Of a stretch of DNA of 64,000 nt, positions 33,886-42,281 are shown one piece after another. A program made the translations under genes and the position numbers. Source of the stretch: Nocardia albiluteola. GTDB taxonomy: Bacteria > Actinomycetota > Actinomycetes > Mycobacteriales > Mycobacteriaceae. Position 1 is the first letter of the stretch, and every line of letters begins with the position of its first letter. The stretch spans positions 301,405-365,404 of the forward strand of contig NZ_JAHKNI010000010.1 of the NCBI RefSeq assembly GCF_018860155.1, in the 5' to 3' direction. The notes beneath the pieces were generated by a model, which saw nothing but the letters and a program-made list of their open reading frames with translations, had not been told where the DNA came from and did no database searches.

Positions 33886-34667
33886 GTGGCTACTCGGGAA
33901 TCTGTAGTGATGGCCAACCACCCGGATCTGGCGGGCAAGACCGCCGTCGTGACCGGTGGCTCCCGTGGAATCGGCGCGGCCACCGCCATCGCGTTGGCCC
34001 GCAACGGTGTTGCGGTGACCGTGGTGGGCCGCGACCGCGACGCGCTCGACGACGTCGCGACCGCGATCAATGTCGCAGGCGGCTGGTCTTGACGGCCGTC
34101 GCCGATTGCACCTCGAAATCCGACCTGGACCGGGTGCGCGCCCTGGTCCTGGAGCACTTCGGTGGAGTCGACATCGTGATCGCCTTCGCCGGCGGCTACG
34201 GCCAACCGGTGCCGTCGATCGAGGAGACCGCCGAACACTGGCGTCACGTAGTGGATTCCGACCTCACGGCGACGTTCCTGACCATCTCGACGTTCCTACC
34301 GGACCTGATCGCCCGCCGCGGCTCCGTCGTCACCATGGCGTCATCGTCGGCCCGACAGGCCACCCCGGCCTCGACCGCCTACGCGGCAGCCAAAGCGGGA
34401 GTGGTGTCGATGAGTCGTCACTTGGCCAAAGAGCTTGCACCCCAAGGGGTTCGCGTCAACTGCGTTTCGCCCGCCACGATCGAGCACGAGCGGATGCGGC
34501 GCTTCATGTCCGACGAACAACGGCAGCACCTGCTGCGCGGCTTCCCGATGGGACGACTGGGCACACCCGACGACGTCGCTTCCGCGGCACTGTTCCTCGC
34601 CTCCGCCGCGTCGTCGTGGATCACCGGCATCACGCTCGACATCGCGGGCGGCTCGGTCATGCCGTGA
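33886..34667 (+). pseudogene. Frameshifted short-chain dehydrogenase
   Basis: Two overlapping frames together encode one complete SDR. Frame 1 from GTG 33886 gives 'TAVVTGGSRGIGAATAIAL' up to 'AINVAGG' and stops at 34092. The second frame picks up at about 34080 and gives 'VADCTSKSDLDRV', 'IVIAFAGG', 'VVTMASSSARQ', 'AYAAAKAGVVSMSRHLAKEL' and 'ITGITLDIAGGSVMP'. A single missing base near 34078-34083, in GGCGGC, explains the split. It may be a real inactivation or a sequencing error. The divergent TetR upstream is its likely regulator. Confidence 0.8.
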
Positions 34668-34728
34668 GTACTTGCCTCCGATTCGAACATGCAGCTCGCC
34701 CAAAAACTTTCAACGAGAACGGTTGCAG

Positions 34729-35367
34729 ATGACCATGAACGACCACAGACCAACCACGACAATCGACTTCTTCGGAATGTATCTGGCCCACGACGCCTGC
34801 ATGCGCGACCTGATACGCCTCACGGCCGCCGTCGCCGAGGGCCGCCTCAGCGAGCCGTCCGTACGGATCGGATGGGAGACGTTCCGACGCCAGCTCGACC
34901 GGCACCACAGCACCGAGGACGCCGCCCTGTGGCCGCGGGTGCGCGCCGCGGTCACCGATCCGGCAGACCTGGCGATCCTCGACGACATGGAGGCCGAACA
35001 CGAGGGCCTCGAGGAATTGCTGACCAAGGTGGAAGCCGGAATCGCCACCTCCAGCGGTGGCTTGTGGTTGCGGTCCTGCGTGGACGCACTGGCCGCGGCG
35101 CTCGACACGCACTTCACCCACGAGGAACAGGTGGCCCTGCCGCTCATCGACCGCACCGTCGGCGGGCCCGGATGGGCGGCATTCGGCGCGGAAATGCGCA
35201 AACGCAACGGACTTCGCGCCGTGACCGAATACCTGCCGTGGGCACTCGACGACGCGCCCGCCGAGGCACAAGCCAAGATGCTCAATTTCCTGCCCTCCCC
35301 GATCCGCGCCCTCTACCACTACGTGTTGAAACCCCGCTACGCCCGTCCGCGCCGAGGCTGGCAGTAG
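34729..35367 (+). CDS. Hemerythrin-like domain protein
   Basis: The 212-aa protein has the hemerythrin di-iron pattern across four helices: His in 'MYLAHDACMRD', 'RRQLDRHHSTEDAALW' (HxxxE type), 'DMEAEHEGLEELL' and 'LDTHFTHEEQVALPL'. Such proteins bind O2, NO or sense redox. The C-terminus ('NFLPSPIRALYHYVLKPRYARPRRGW') is basic. It begins 62 bp after the SDR reading frame in the same direction, so it may be co-transcribed with it under TetR control. Confidence 0.88.
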   Translation: MTMNDHRPTTTIDFFGMYLAHDACMRDLIRLTAAVAEGRLSEPSVRIGWETFRRQLDRHHSTEDAALWPRVRAAVTDPADLAILDDMEAEHEGLEELLTKVEAGIATSSGGLWLRSCVDALAAALDTHFTHEEQVALPLIDRTVGGPGWAAFGAEMRKRNGLRAVTEYLPWALDDAPAEAQAKMLNFLPSPIRALYHYVLKPRYARPRRGWQ

Positions 35368-35455
35368 CCGGGCGATGGTGGGGAGCAAGGCAAATGAGGT
35401 CCTCGATCGCGCCGCATCCTATTGCGGCTGCGCCGCCGGTGCATGCTGATCCGGT

Positions 35456-36709
35456 TCAGCGTGATTCACCACCGATGCGCCGAATCAGTTGTGGCTTGCG
35501 GATATCGAGCACCGGCGCCTCCTGCCGTAGCGCGCCCGCAGTGGCATCTCTATTGCGTCGCATGGCGGACAGTGCTGCGGCCAGGTCGCCGCAAAGGTCT
35601 GGGGGGCTTTCCAATCCGATGTGAAAGCGGACCAGTCGGGGTGTGTCCGCGGAAGTGGCGAGGGCCCGCAGGTGGTGAGGCACGGCGGGCATGACCAGAC
35701 TCTCGAACCCGCCCCAGCTCGAGCCGAGGCTGAACAGGGAGAGATGGTCGATGAACCGGGTGAACGCGTCTTCGCTGCATGGGGCCAGCTCGATGGTGAA
35801 CGGGCCTGCCGCACCGGAGAATTGGGAGCGCCACAGCTCGTAGCCGGGATCGGTATCGAGGGCGGGGAAGAGCACCCGCTGAACACCGGGCTGCGACTGC
35901 AGCCACTGCGCGACGGCGAGAGCTGAGCGTTCGTGGCGTTCCATGCGAACAGCCAGTGTGCGCAGCCCGCGCAGCGTGAGCCAGCAGGTATCCGGTGCGG
36001 CGTGGGTGCCGCTGCGGTCGCAGTATGTACGAACGTCGGCGAGGGCATCGAGAGTTCCGGTGACCAGCCCGAGCAGCAGATCGGAGTGGCCGTTGATGAA
36101 CTTGGTCGCGGCGTGGATGGAGATGTCGATCCCGAGCGCGTGCGCGTCGAAGAAGATCGGCGTCCCCCAGGTCGAGTCGCATGCGACTGGAACTCCTCGA
36201 TCGTGCGCCGCCGCGCAGATAGCGGGGACATCCCACATCTCCATCGTCAACGAGGCAGGCGTTTCGACGAACACGAGGCTCGTGGTGTCGCGGAGTAGCG
36301 ACGATACGTCGGCGTCGTGGGCGAAGTACTCCACGTCGGTTCCGGACGGGATCAGCACCTCGTCGCAGAAGACCCGGGTGGGCCCGTACACGCCCGCGCT
36401 CACCAAGATGTGGCACCCGGGGCCGGAGTGCACGGTGAGCGCGGCGGTGATCGCCGCCAGTCCGCTGCTGGTCGCGATGCACGACTCGGTGTTCGCGAAC
36501 TGAGCCATCGCGCGTTGCAGTTCGAACGTCGTCGACGTGCCTGACCTGCCGTAACGCGGACTGTCGAACACCAGACCGCTCTGCGCCCGCTTGTATGCGT
36601 CGAACGAGTCGAACACGGTCGTCGACGTACGCACCAGCGGGACGCTGACCGAATGCGCGGCGGCCGCAGTCTGCCGAGCGGCGTGAACCAGAAGCGTTTC
36701 TATATCCAT
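35456..36709 (-). CDS. metC: Cystathionine beta-lyase / Cys-Met metabolism PLP enzyme
   Basis: This 417-aa fold-type I PLP enzyme belongs to the Cys/Met metabolism family. It has the N-terminal 'DSPRYGRSGTSTTFELQRAMAQF' phosphate-cup region, Asp178 in 'VPVACDSTWGTPIF' (pairs with the pyridine N) and the Schiff-base Lys203 in 'SIHAATKFINGHSDLLLG'. Residues favour the bacterial MetC-like beta-lyase clade (cystathionine to homocysteine), but related C-S lyases look alike, so the gene symbol is tentative. No neighbouring methionine genes are present. Confidence 0.82.
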   Translation of the reverse strand: MDIETLLVHAARQTAAAAHSVSVPLVRTSTTVFDSFDAYKRAQSGLVFDSPRYGRSGTSTTFELQRAMAQFANTESCIATSSGLAAITAALTVHSGPGCHILVSAGVYGPTRVFCDEVLIPSGTDVEYFAHDADVSSLLRDTTSLVFVETPASLTMEMWDVPAICAAAHDRGVPVACDSTWGTPIFFDAHALGIDISIHAATKFINGHSDLLLGLVTGTLDALADVRTYCDRSGTHAAPDTCWLTLRGLRTLAVRMERHERSALAVAQWLQSQPGVQRVLFPALDTDPGYELWRSQFSGAAGPFTIELAPCSEDAFTRFIDHLSLFSLGSSWGGFESLVMPAVPHHLRALATSADTPRLVRFHIGLESPPDLCGDLAAALSAMRRNRDATAGALRQEAPVLDIRKPQLIRRIGGESR

Positions 36710-36783
36710 CAGATCACTCTGGAGGATGAGCCGTGGGGCGGGCTTCCCGTATTCTGCCTATTGATATCTCAGATCCGCCATAA

Positions 36784-36984
36784 GCCGGTCGCGGCGACAT
36801 CGCCGGGGCGCAGGGCGTAGCCGCTACTCTTCCGCCCCGGATCGGCACCGCGTTGACCCACGCCGCCGACAGTGCCTACGCCCACGGAATGACGCATGCG
36901 GTTTTCTCGTGCGTCGGCGTGCTGATCGTCGGCGCGCTTCTCACCGCACTCTTCCTCCCCTGGTCGGCACACCGATCCGACTGA
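36784..36984 (+). pseudogene. MFS transporter C-terminal remnant
   Basis: In the frame ending with TGA 36984 the translation contains 'IGTALTHAADSAYAHGMTHAVFSCVGVLIVGALLTALFLPW', the last TM helix and tail typical of 14-TM drug/H+ antiporters. No start codon and no upstream TM helices exist; a stop at 36781 precedes it. It is the stub of a deleted transporter. The TetR gene just downstream may once have regulated it. The surrounding 386-bp gap holds nothing else except the operator below. Confidence 0.55.
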
Positions 36985-37079
36985 GCCCAGCGCCTCCAGC
37001 CATCCTGCAGGCTCGGACACGACCGAGCCGCAGGGTGGCCGCAGGACATCGATCCCGCCTTGCACATATTTACCGATAG

Positions 37080-37095
37080 GAGTAAAAATTTACTC
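37080..37095. promoter_or_regulatory. Operator palindrome at TetR start
   Basis: GAGTAAA and TTTACTC form a perfect 7-bp inverted repeat with a 2-nt spacer, ending immediately before the ATG of the TetR gene and overlapping its ribosome-binding region. A related half-pair (TTTAC...GTAAA) lies just upstream. This is probably an autoregulatory site. Confidence 0.65.
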
Positions 37096-37698
37096 ATGTC
37101 AGTAACGAGTGAGGCGCGGCGTGCACAGATAGTCGCGGCGGCGATCGATACCCTCTCCGAATTCGGGTACGCCGGGACCTCCTTCGCCAAGATCGCGGCG
37201 CGCGCCGGAATCAGCAGTACGCGACTGATCTCCTATCACTTCGAGGGCAAGAACGATCTGATGACGGCAGTGGTCGACCACATCGTCCTGAATGCCGAGC
37301 AGTACATGAACACGCGGCTCGCGGCCGCGGGTCCCGGTCGATGGCCGCGGCTGTCGGCCTACATCACAGCGAACCTGAACTATCACCGAGACCGGCCCGA
37401 ACAGCTGCGGGCCTTGATCGAGATCTCCAACAACGTCCGTGCCGCCGACGGGGATCCACAGCGCATTCCGCACCATCAGGAAGCCACACTGGCCCGGCTG
37501 GAAGCCGAGCTCCGGGAGGGCCAGTCTTCCGGTGAGTTCACCGATTTCGACCCGCACGTCTTGGCGGTGACGCTGAGGTCCGCCATCGACGCGGCCGGAA
37601 TCCGCTACGCCACGGGCGCTTTGACCGATCCCGACGCGTATGCGGCCGAACTGGTCGAGCTGTTCCGGCGTGCCACCGTGGCAACCACCCGAGCATGA
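37096..37698 (+). CDS. TetR-family transcriptional regulator
   Basis: The 200-aa protein starts MSVTSEARRAQIVAAAIDTLSEFGYAGTSFAKIAARAGISSTRLISYHFEGKNDLMTAVV, a full TetR HTH, followed by a ligand-binding domain. ATG 37096 is chosen; the longer ORF from 37060 would include the operator. AGGAG lies 13 nt upstream, inside the palindrome, which would let the bound repressor also mask translation initiation. It precedes the patatin-like gene by 80 bp on the same strand. Confidence 0.9.
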   Translation: MSVTSEARRAQIVAAAIDTLSEFGYAGTSFAKIAARAGISSTRLISYHFEGKNDLMTAVVDHIVLNAEQYMNTRLAAAGPGRWPRLSAYITANLNYHRDRPEQLRALIEISNNVRAADGDPQRIPHHQEATLARLEAELREGQSSGEFTDFDPHVLAVTLRSAIDAAGIRYATGALTDPDAYAAELVELFRRATVATTRA

Positions 37699-37777
37699 CT
37701 GCGGACGCCTGCAGGCCACCGGGCGGAGATGCGAAACCGATCGAGACCTACAGATAACCAAGGAGCTGTCGGACACC

Positions 37778-38539
37778 ATGACATCACCAACGCCCACCGA
37801 CTGCCGCACCGCTCTTGTCCTCGGCGGCGGTGGCACGGTCGGCCTGATGTGGATGACGGGAGTAATGATCGGACTCGCCGAGGCGGGAATCGATCTGGCG
37901 CTTGCCGACCGCATCGTCGGTACATCGTCCGGTGCAATCGCAGGATGTGTGATCGCAGGAGGGAACGATCCGATGCGTTTGGTAACTCCGCCCGCACCGG
38001 CCGGCGAGCATACCGAGCCACAGCTCGATCCCGATGATCCCGCAATGCGCATCGCCCACATGGCCGATCTCATCGGCCTGACCGCGTGGCCAGAGAAAGA
38101 ACTGCTCATCACCGCTGTTGACGCCGCCACCGAGCAACGGCGGGTGTGGACTGCGAGCGGCCCAGCCTCTCCGGCCGAAGCCGTCACAGCCAGTACCGCC
38201 GCACGGGGGGTATTCGCTCCCGTCACCATCGACGGCGCCGCCTACGTCGACGGCGGCATGCACTCGACCATCAACGCCGATTTGGCCACCGGCGCGGAGC
38301 GGATCCTTGTCATCGAGCCGCTCGCGCACCGGTATCCGCATGCTCCGGCCGACAACGAACTGAACCGCGCCACAACAGTTGCCATCGTTCCCCGCCCCGA
38401 GACCATCCCTGCGAATCTGTTTGCCCCGGCGACCTTCGAAGCCGCCTTCCACGCCGGTGTGCGACAGGCCGCCGACGACGCGCCGGCCGTACGGCAGATG
38501 TGGCCGAAGCACCCGCGGAGAATCGGTCGAGGATTATAG
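37778..38539 (+). CDS. Patatin-like phospholipase, shortened
   Basis: The 253-aa protein has all patatin landmarks: oxyanion loop GGGGTVG (residues 16-22), nucleophile Ser50 in GTSSG and catalytic Asp158 in YVDGG. It is shorter than usual; about 40-50 residues appear missing after 'GGNDPMRLVTPPAPAGEH' (residues ~62-78), before 'WPEKELLITAVDAATEQ'. The Ser-Asp dyad is intact, so lipolytic (acyl hydrolase) activity is possible. RBS AAGGAG lies 12 nt upstream of ATG 37778. Probably co-transcribed with the TetR gene. Confidence 0.8.
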   Translation: MTSPTPTDCRTALVLGGGGTVGLMWMTGVMIGLAEAGIDLALADRIVGTSSGAIAGCVIAGGNDPMRLVTPPAPAGEHTEPQLDPDDPAMRIAHMADLIGLTAWPEKELLITAVDAATEQRRVWTASGPASPAEAVTASTAARGVFAPVTIDGAAYVDGGMHSTINADLATGAERILVIEPLAHRYPHAPADNELNRATTVAIVPRPETIPANLFAPATFEAAFHAGVRQAADDAPAVRQMWPKHPRRIGRGL

Positions 38540-38620
38540 CCGGGTTAACGCCGCAACTTCTGGACTTCGGCGAAACCGCGTAGAATTCGGGCAGGTCGGG
38601 ACAGCATTTGGAGCCCAATC

Positions 38621-38953
38621 ATGATCGAGAGAAAGAATTCACACACCAAGTTCGCACGGTTGGCGGCTGCCGCGGGTATAGCCGCATTTGCTGCGATTCC
38701 GGTCATTACAGCCGCGGCACCAGCACCCGCCGCGCAGGCATCGGCGCCCCCCTCTGCAACCCAGCCCGTCGACGGCCACGGCTGGGGTCACGGCGGTGGT
38801 TGGGGCCACGGCCACGGCGGTGGTTGGGGCCACGGCCACGGCGGCGGCTGGGGCCACGGCCACGGCTGGGGCTGGGGCGGCGGTGGGGGCTGGGGTCCCG
38901 GCTGGGGGAACTGGTGGAAGCCACCCGGTTGGGGTGGCTGGAGCAGCTTCTAG
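38621..38953 (+). CDS. Secreted Gly-His-Trp repeat protein
   Basis: The 110-aa protein has a Sec signal peptide (KFARLAAAAGIAAFAAIPVIT, with a likely Ala-x-Ala cleavage near residue 40) and a mature chain of about 70 residues made of W-G-H-G-H-G-G-G units, ending in a Trp-rich tail (GNWWKPPGWGGWSSF). Only Gly, His and Trp dominate the repeat, so metal (Ni, Cu, Zn) binding or a structural glycine-rich wall protein are the natural hypotheses. Three 24-bp DNA units repeat in tandem. No neighbour gives a functional clue. Confidence 0.75.
   Translation: MIERKNSHTKFARLAAAAGIAAFAAIPVITAAAPAPAAQASAPPSATQPVDGHGWGHGGGWGHGHGGGWGHGHGGGWGHGHGWGWGGGGGWGPGWGNWWKPPGWGGWSSF
38789..38860 (+). repeat. Three tandem 24-bp coding repeats
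   Basis: The units start at 38789, 38813 and 38837. Each encodes His-Gly-Gly-Gly-Trp-Gly-His-Gly. The first two units are identical and the third differs only at third codon positions and a Trp-adjacent Gly codon. They lie inside the secreted Gly-His-Trp protein gene. Confidence 0.85.
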
Positions 38954-39052
38954 CGCCGGTGACCGAGTCCGGACACGCACAGCGTGCCGTGAACAGGAAA
39001 TCCACGTAAACGACGACCAGACAGCATATTTCGGGGGCTACGGGTTCAGCGT

Positions 39053-39166
39053 CGCGCTGCGCTGCGTCCGATCCAGGCCGCCGCCCGGACCAGCATGGTC
39101 TGGTTCGAACACGCCGACCGATACCTCGACCGCAGCGCGGTGCAGTTCGCCCATCGACTCCGGGCA
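39053..39166 (+). pseudogene. Remnant of FAD aromatic hydroxylase
   Basis: One frame in the 404-bp gap before the ferredoxin gene reads 'ALRPIQAAARTSMVWFEHADRYLDRSAVQFAHRLR'. This resembles the conserved segment of salicylyl-CoA 5-hydroxylase-like flavoproteins (IQ-AAR-S-WFE-RY-QF-L). It has no start and no flanking domain. The rest of 38954-39357 shows no gene. The identification is tentative. Confidence 0.35.
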
Positions 39167-39357
39167 GCGGCGGTGGCGGGCTGCCCGACGGGGGGAACTG
39201 GGCGACGCCACTGCCTTACGGGGATCCGGGTTGTGGTGGTGCAGGCCTTGGCCGGGTGGGAAACTGAAGACCGTAGATGGTTGTCGGCCGACGAATGAAC
39301 AGGCCACGGCATCGGCGGTGGCCACATCGGAAAGCACTTCGAACGAGGAGCTGACGG

Positions 39358-39576
39358 ATGCGCATCGTGGTTGATCTGAACCGGTGTCAGGGGTACGCAC
39401 AATGTGTTCCGCTTGCTCCGAAGGTGCTCACACTGCTGGGTGAGGAGGCATTGGCCTACGACCCCAATCCTGACGACACCCAGCGCCAGCGGGTTTTGCG
39501 GGCGGCGGCGTCGTGCCCGGTGCAGGCGATCCTGATCGAGAGCTACACCCCTGAAGGGGCGGAGCAGGCGACGTGA
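39358..39576 (+). CDS. [3Fe-4S]-type ferredoxin
   Basis: The 72-aa ferredoxin has three cluster cysteines: Cys10 and Cys16 in 'NRCQGYAQCVPLAP' and Cys53 in 'AAASCPVQAI'. The motif C-x2-Y-x2-C...CP, with a non-Cys at the fourth-ligand position, is the P450-associated [3Fe-4S] type of actinomycetes. GAGGAG precedes ATG 39358. It overlaps the reductase start by 4 bp and is first in a ferredoxin-reductase-P450 operon. Confidence 0.93.
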   Translation: MRIVVDLNRCQGYAQCVPLAPKVLTLLGEEALAYDPNPDDTQRQRVLRAAASCPVQAILIESYTPEGAEQAT

Positions 39577-40964
39577 GCACCGCATCGCTGGTCGCGGACG
39601 TCGTTGCGACGTTTCGGGCCGAGGGTCGCATCGTGATCGTGGGGGCGTCGCTGGCCGGGTTACGCGCCGCGGAGACATTGCGGGACAAGGGTTTCCGCGG
39701 GCCCTTGACCCTCATCGGTGATGAGCCGCACGAACCCTACGACCGCCCGCCGTTGTCCAAGCAGGTCCTCGGGGGATCGGTTCGCGCCGATCACACCAAG
39801 CTGCCCCGTATGCGGGCCATCGACGCGGACTGGCGGCTCGGTGTGGCCGCGACCGGCTTGGACCGGGTGAACCGCCGGGTCTTGCTGGCCACCGGGGACA
39901 CGGTGCCCTACGATCGGCTGCTCATCGCCACCGGCGTCCGGGCGCGACCATGGTTCGATCCGGCTGAGGGCGCCCTGCAAGGGGTGTTCACACTGCGCAC
40001 CTGCGATGACGCGGCCCGGCTGCAGGCGGCGCTGCACGCGGGCCCGAAGCGGGTTCTCGTCGTCGGCGCGGGGTTCGTCGGCTCGGAGATGGCCTCGGTG
40101 TGCTGCCAACTGGGCCTGCCGGTGACCGTCACCGAGCGGGGAAGCGGGCCGCTGGTTGGGCCGCTGGGCGGGGTGATCGGCGATATCGCCGCACGCATGC
40201 AGCGCAGCGCCGGGGTCGACCTGCGCACCGGCGTGTCGGTGGAAGCGCTCGACGGCGACGACGGCGGGCATGTGCGCCGGGCCCGACTATCGGATGGGAC
40301 CACGCTGGATGTCGATGTGGTGGTCGCGTCGCTGGGGTCCATCCGCAACGTCGAGTGGTTGCAGGGCGCCGGGCTGGCCGCCGGTTTCTGGGGAGTCGGT
40401 TGTGATGCGGGCTGTCGCGCGTTCGACATCAACGCGGTGGTGACCGACAACATCTTCGTGGCCGGGGATATCGCGCGTCAGCCACACGTGCTGTACGAAT
40501 ACCAGTTCATCTCGATGGAGCATTGGGACAACGCCGCGTACGGGGCGCAGGTCGCCGCGAACAACATGATCAGCCTGGAAACCGACCGGCGACCCCATCT
40601 GCCGCTGCCGTCGTTCTGGTCGGCGCAATTCGGGGTGAACATCAAAGGTGTCGGGGTGTGCTCGTTCGGCGATGAGATCGCGTTCACCCAGGGGTCCCCC
40701 GGCGACTATCGCTTTGCCGCCGCCTACGGCCGCCGTGGTCGCATCGTCGGTGCGGTGACGTTCAACCACGGCAAGTGGCTGCCGTACTACGCGGCGATGA
40801 TCGAGCGCTCTGCGCCTTTCCCGCCACCACCGCCGGGCTACGACCAGGCCGCCGACCCGACCCCCGTGCCGGCCCGCTTCCCCGACCCGCGAGAGCCGAC
40901 CGGGCTTCCCGACGTGGTGCTGACCGGCCACGACCCCACATCACGGGGTGCCGAGTTCCACTGA
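39573..40964 (+). CDS. FAD-dependent ferredoxin reductase
   Basis: The 463-aa oxidoreductase has the FAD motif 'IVIVGASLAGLRAAETL', 'YDRPPLSKQVL', the NAD(P)H motif 'VLVVGAGFVGSEMASV' and the C-terminal FAD contact 'NIFVAGDIAR' with a reductase_C domain. It transfers electrons from NAD(P)H to the adjacent ferredoxin. The GTG start at 39573 overlaps the ferredoxin stop. The first ~20 residues before the FAD motif are longer than usual. Confidence 0.93.
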   Translation: MSTASLVADVVATFRAEGRIVIVGASLAGLRAAETLRDKGFRGPLTLIGDEPHEPYDRPPLSKQVLGGSVRADHTKLPRMRAIDADWRLGVAATGLDRVNRRVLLATGDTVPYDRLLIATGVRARPWFDPAEGALQGVFTLRTCDDAARLQAALHAGPKRVLVVGAGFVGSEMASVCCQLGLPVTVTERGSGPLVGPLGGVIGDIAARMQRSAGVDLRTGVSVEALDGDDGGHVRRARLSDGTTLDVDVVVASLGSIRNVEWLQGAGLAAGFWGVGCDAGCRAFDINAVVTDNIFVAGDIARQPHVLYEYQFISMEHWDNAAYGAQVAANNMISLETDRRPHLPLPSFWSAQFGVNIKGVGVCSFGDEIAFTQGSPGDYRFAAAYGRRGRIVGAVTFNHGKWLPYYAAMIERSAPFPPPPPGYDQAADPTPVPARFPDPREPTGLPDVVLTGHDPTSRGAEFH

Positions 40965-40978
40965 CCAAGGGAGCCAGC

Positions 40979-42250
40979 ATGACTGCAGCGACCGCCTGGG
41001 CAGAGGCGATGAAATACGAGCACCGCGCCGACCCGTACCCGTTCTTCGACCAACTGCGCCGGACCCCGGTCGCGCGAGTGGCCGAGGACCTGTACGTGGT
41101 GACCGGCTACCAGGAATTGCTGGCGCTGGCACACGACCCGCGGATCAGCTCCGACATCAGCCGCAGTCCGTTGGGCGCCACATTGACAGCAGACGCCGAC
41201 CCCGAACCCGGCGCCGAGGACATGCTGGCCTACGGTCGCCGGCCGAGCATCATCGTGTCCGATCCCCCTGCACACGATCGGGCGCGCCGACAGGTGATGC
41301 GCCACTTCGGTCCACCACACTCACCCGATGTCATCCCCGGCGCGGAGCCCGACATCGTGCGTGTGTGCAACGGGCTGCTCGACGACCTCGCAGCCACCGG
41401 CAAGACCCGGCTGGACGTGGTCGACGACTATGCCTACCCGGTGCCGGTGACGGTGATCTGCAAGATCCTCGGGGTTCCGCTCGCAGACGAGCCCCGATTC
41501 CATGCCTGGATCTACGACATGTTGACCGGCATCGATCTCGGCCCGGATGCGGCAACCGAGCAGGGCAGGATCCGCAGTGAGCAGGCCCGTGCAAGCCGTG
41601 CGGCGCTCCTGCGATATCTGGCCGACTTGATCGAAGCGCTGCAACGCGAGCCCGGCCAGGGATTGTTGTCGACATTGATTCGCGACGACGGCCCCGATGG
41701 CCCGATGCCTCCCGAGCAGGCGTTGTCCAATGCGATGCTGCTGCTTGTCGCCGGTCACGACTCGACGGTCAACACAATTGCCAACAGTGTGATGACGCTG
41801 CTACGCAATCCCGGGTGCTACGACCAGGTGCGCAGCCGACCGGAGCTGCTCCCCCGCGCAATCGAAGAGGTCCAGCGACTACAGGCGGCGGTGCAGTTCT
41901 TCCCCAGCCGCAGCGCCACCGCCGATATCGAGATCGCCGGCACAATCATTCCGAAAGGCGCGGCGGTGCATTTGGTCTACGCCGCCGCCAACCGCGACCC
42001 GAACAGGTTCGCCCACCCGAACCACTTCGACATCCACCGCTACGACAACGAGCATTTCGGCTGGGGCAGCGGTATCCACACCTGCCTCGGCGGTCCGCTC
42101 GCACGACTGGAAGTCAACCTGACACTGGAAATCTTCCTTCGCCGCGTCGTGACACCCCGCCTGGTCGTCGATCCGCCACCGTATCGGCGCAGCCAAATCT
42201 TCCGCGGCCCTAGACATTTGCTGATCGACTTCGACCACATCACCGACTGA
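40979..42250 (+). CDS. Cytochrome P450
   Basis: The 423-aa soluble P450 has the I-helix AGHDST (258-263), the ExxR motif EEVQR (E297/R300), and the heme loop FGWGSGIHTC with Cys369 as thiolate ligand. With the co-encoded ferredoxin and reductase it makes a complete class I electron chain. AAGGGAG lies upstream of ATG 40979, 14 bp after the reductase stop. Substrate unknown; a role in terpene tailoring is possible but the terpene genes are 15 kb away. Confidence 0.95.
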   Translation: MTAATAWAEAMKYEHRADPYPFFDQLRRTPVARVAEDLYVVTGYQELLALAHDPRISSDISRSPLGATLTADADPEPGAEDMLAYGRRPSIIVSDPPAHDRARRQVMRHFGPPHSPDVIPGAEPDIVRVCNGLLDDLAATGKTRLDVVDDYAYPVPVTVICKILGVPLADEPRFHAWIYDMLTGIDLGPDAATEQGRIRSEQARASRAALLRYLADLIEALQREPGQGLLSTLIRDDGPDGPMPPEQALSNAMLLLVAGHDSTVNTIANSVMTLLRNPGCYDQVRSRPELLPRAIEEVQRLQAAVQFFPSRSATADIEIAGTIIPKGAAVHLVYAAANRDPNRFAHPNHFDIHRYDNEHFGWGSGIHTCLGGPLARLEVNLTLEIFLRRVVTPRLVVDPPPYRRSQIFRGPRHLLIDFDHITD

Positions 42251-42281
42251 GCAGGATTCGATCCCTTGCCACCGGGTGAGC

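Noticed and set aside
38760..38870. CRISPR-like tandem repeat
   Set aside because: The repeats are contiguous 24-bp coding units in frame, with no spacers or cas genes.
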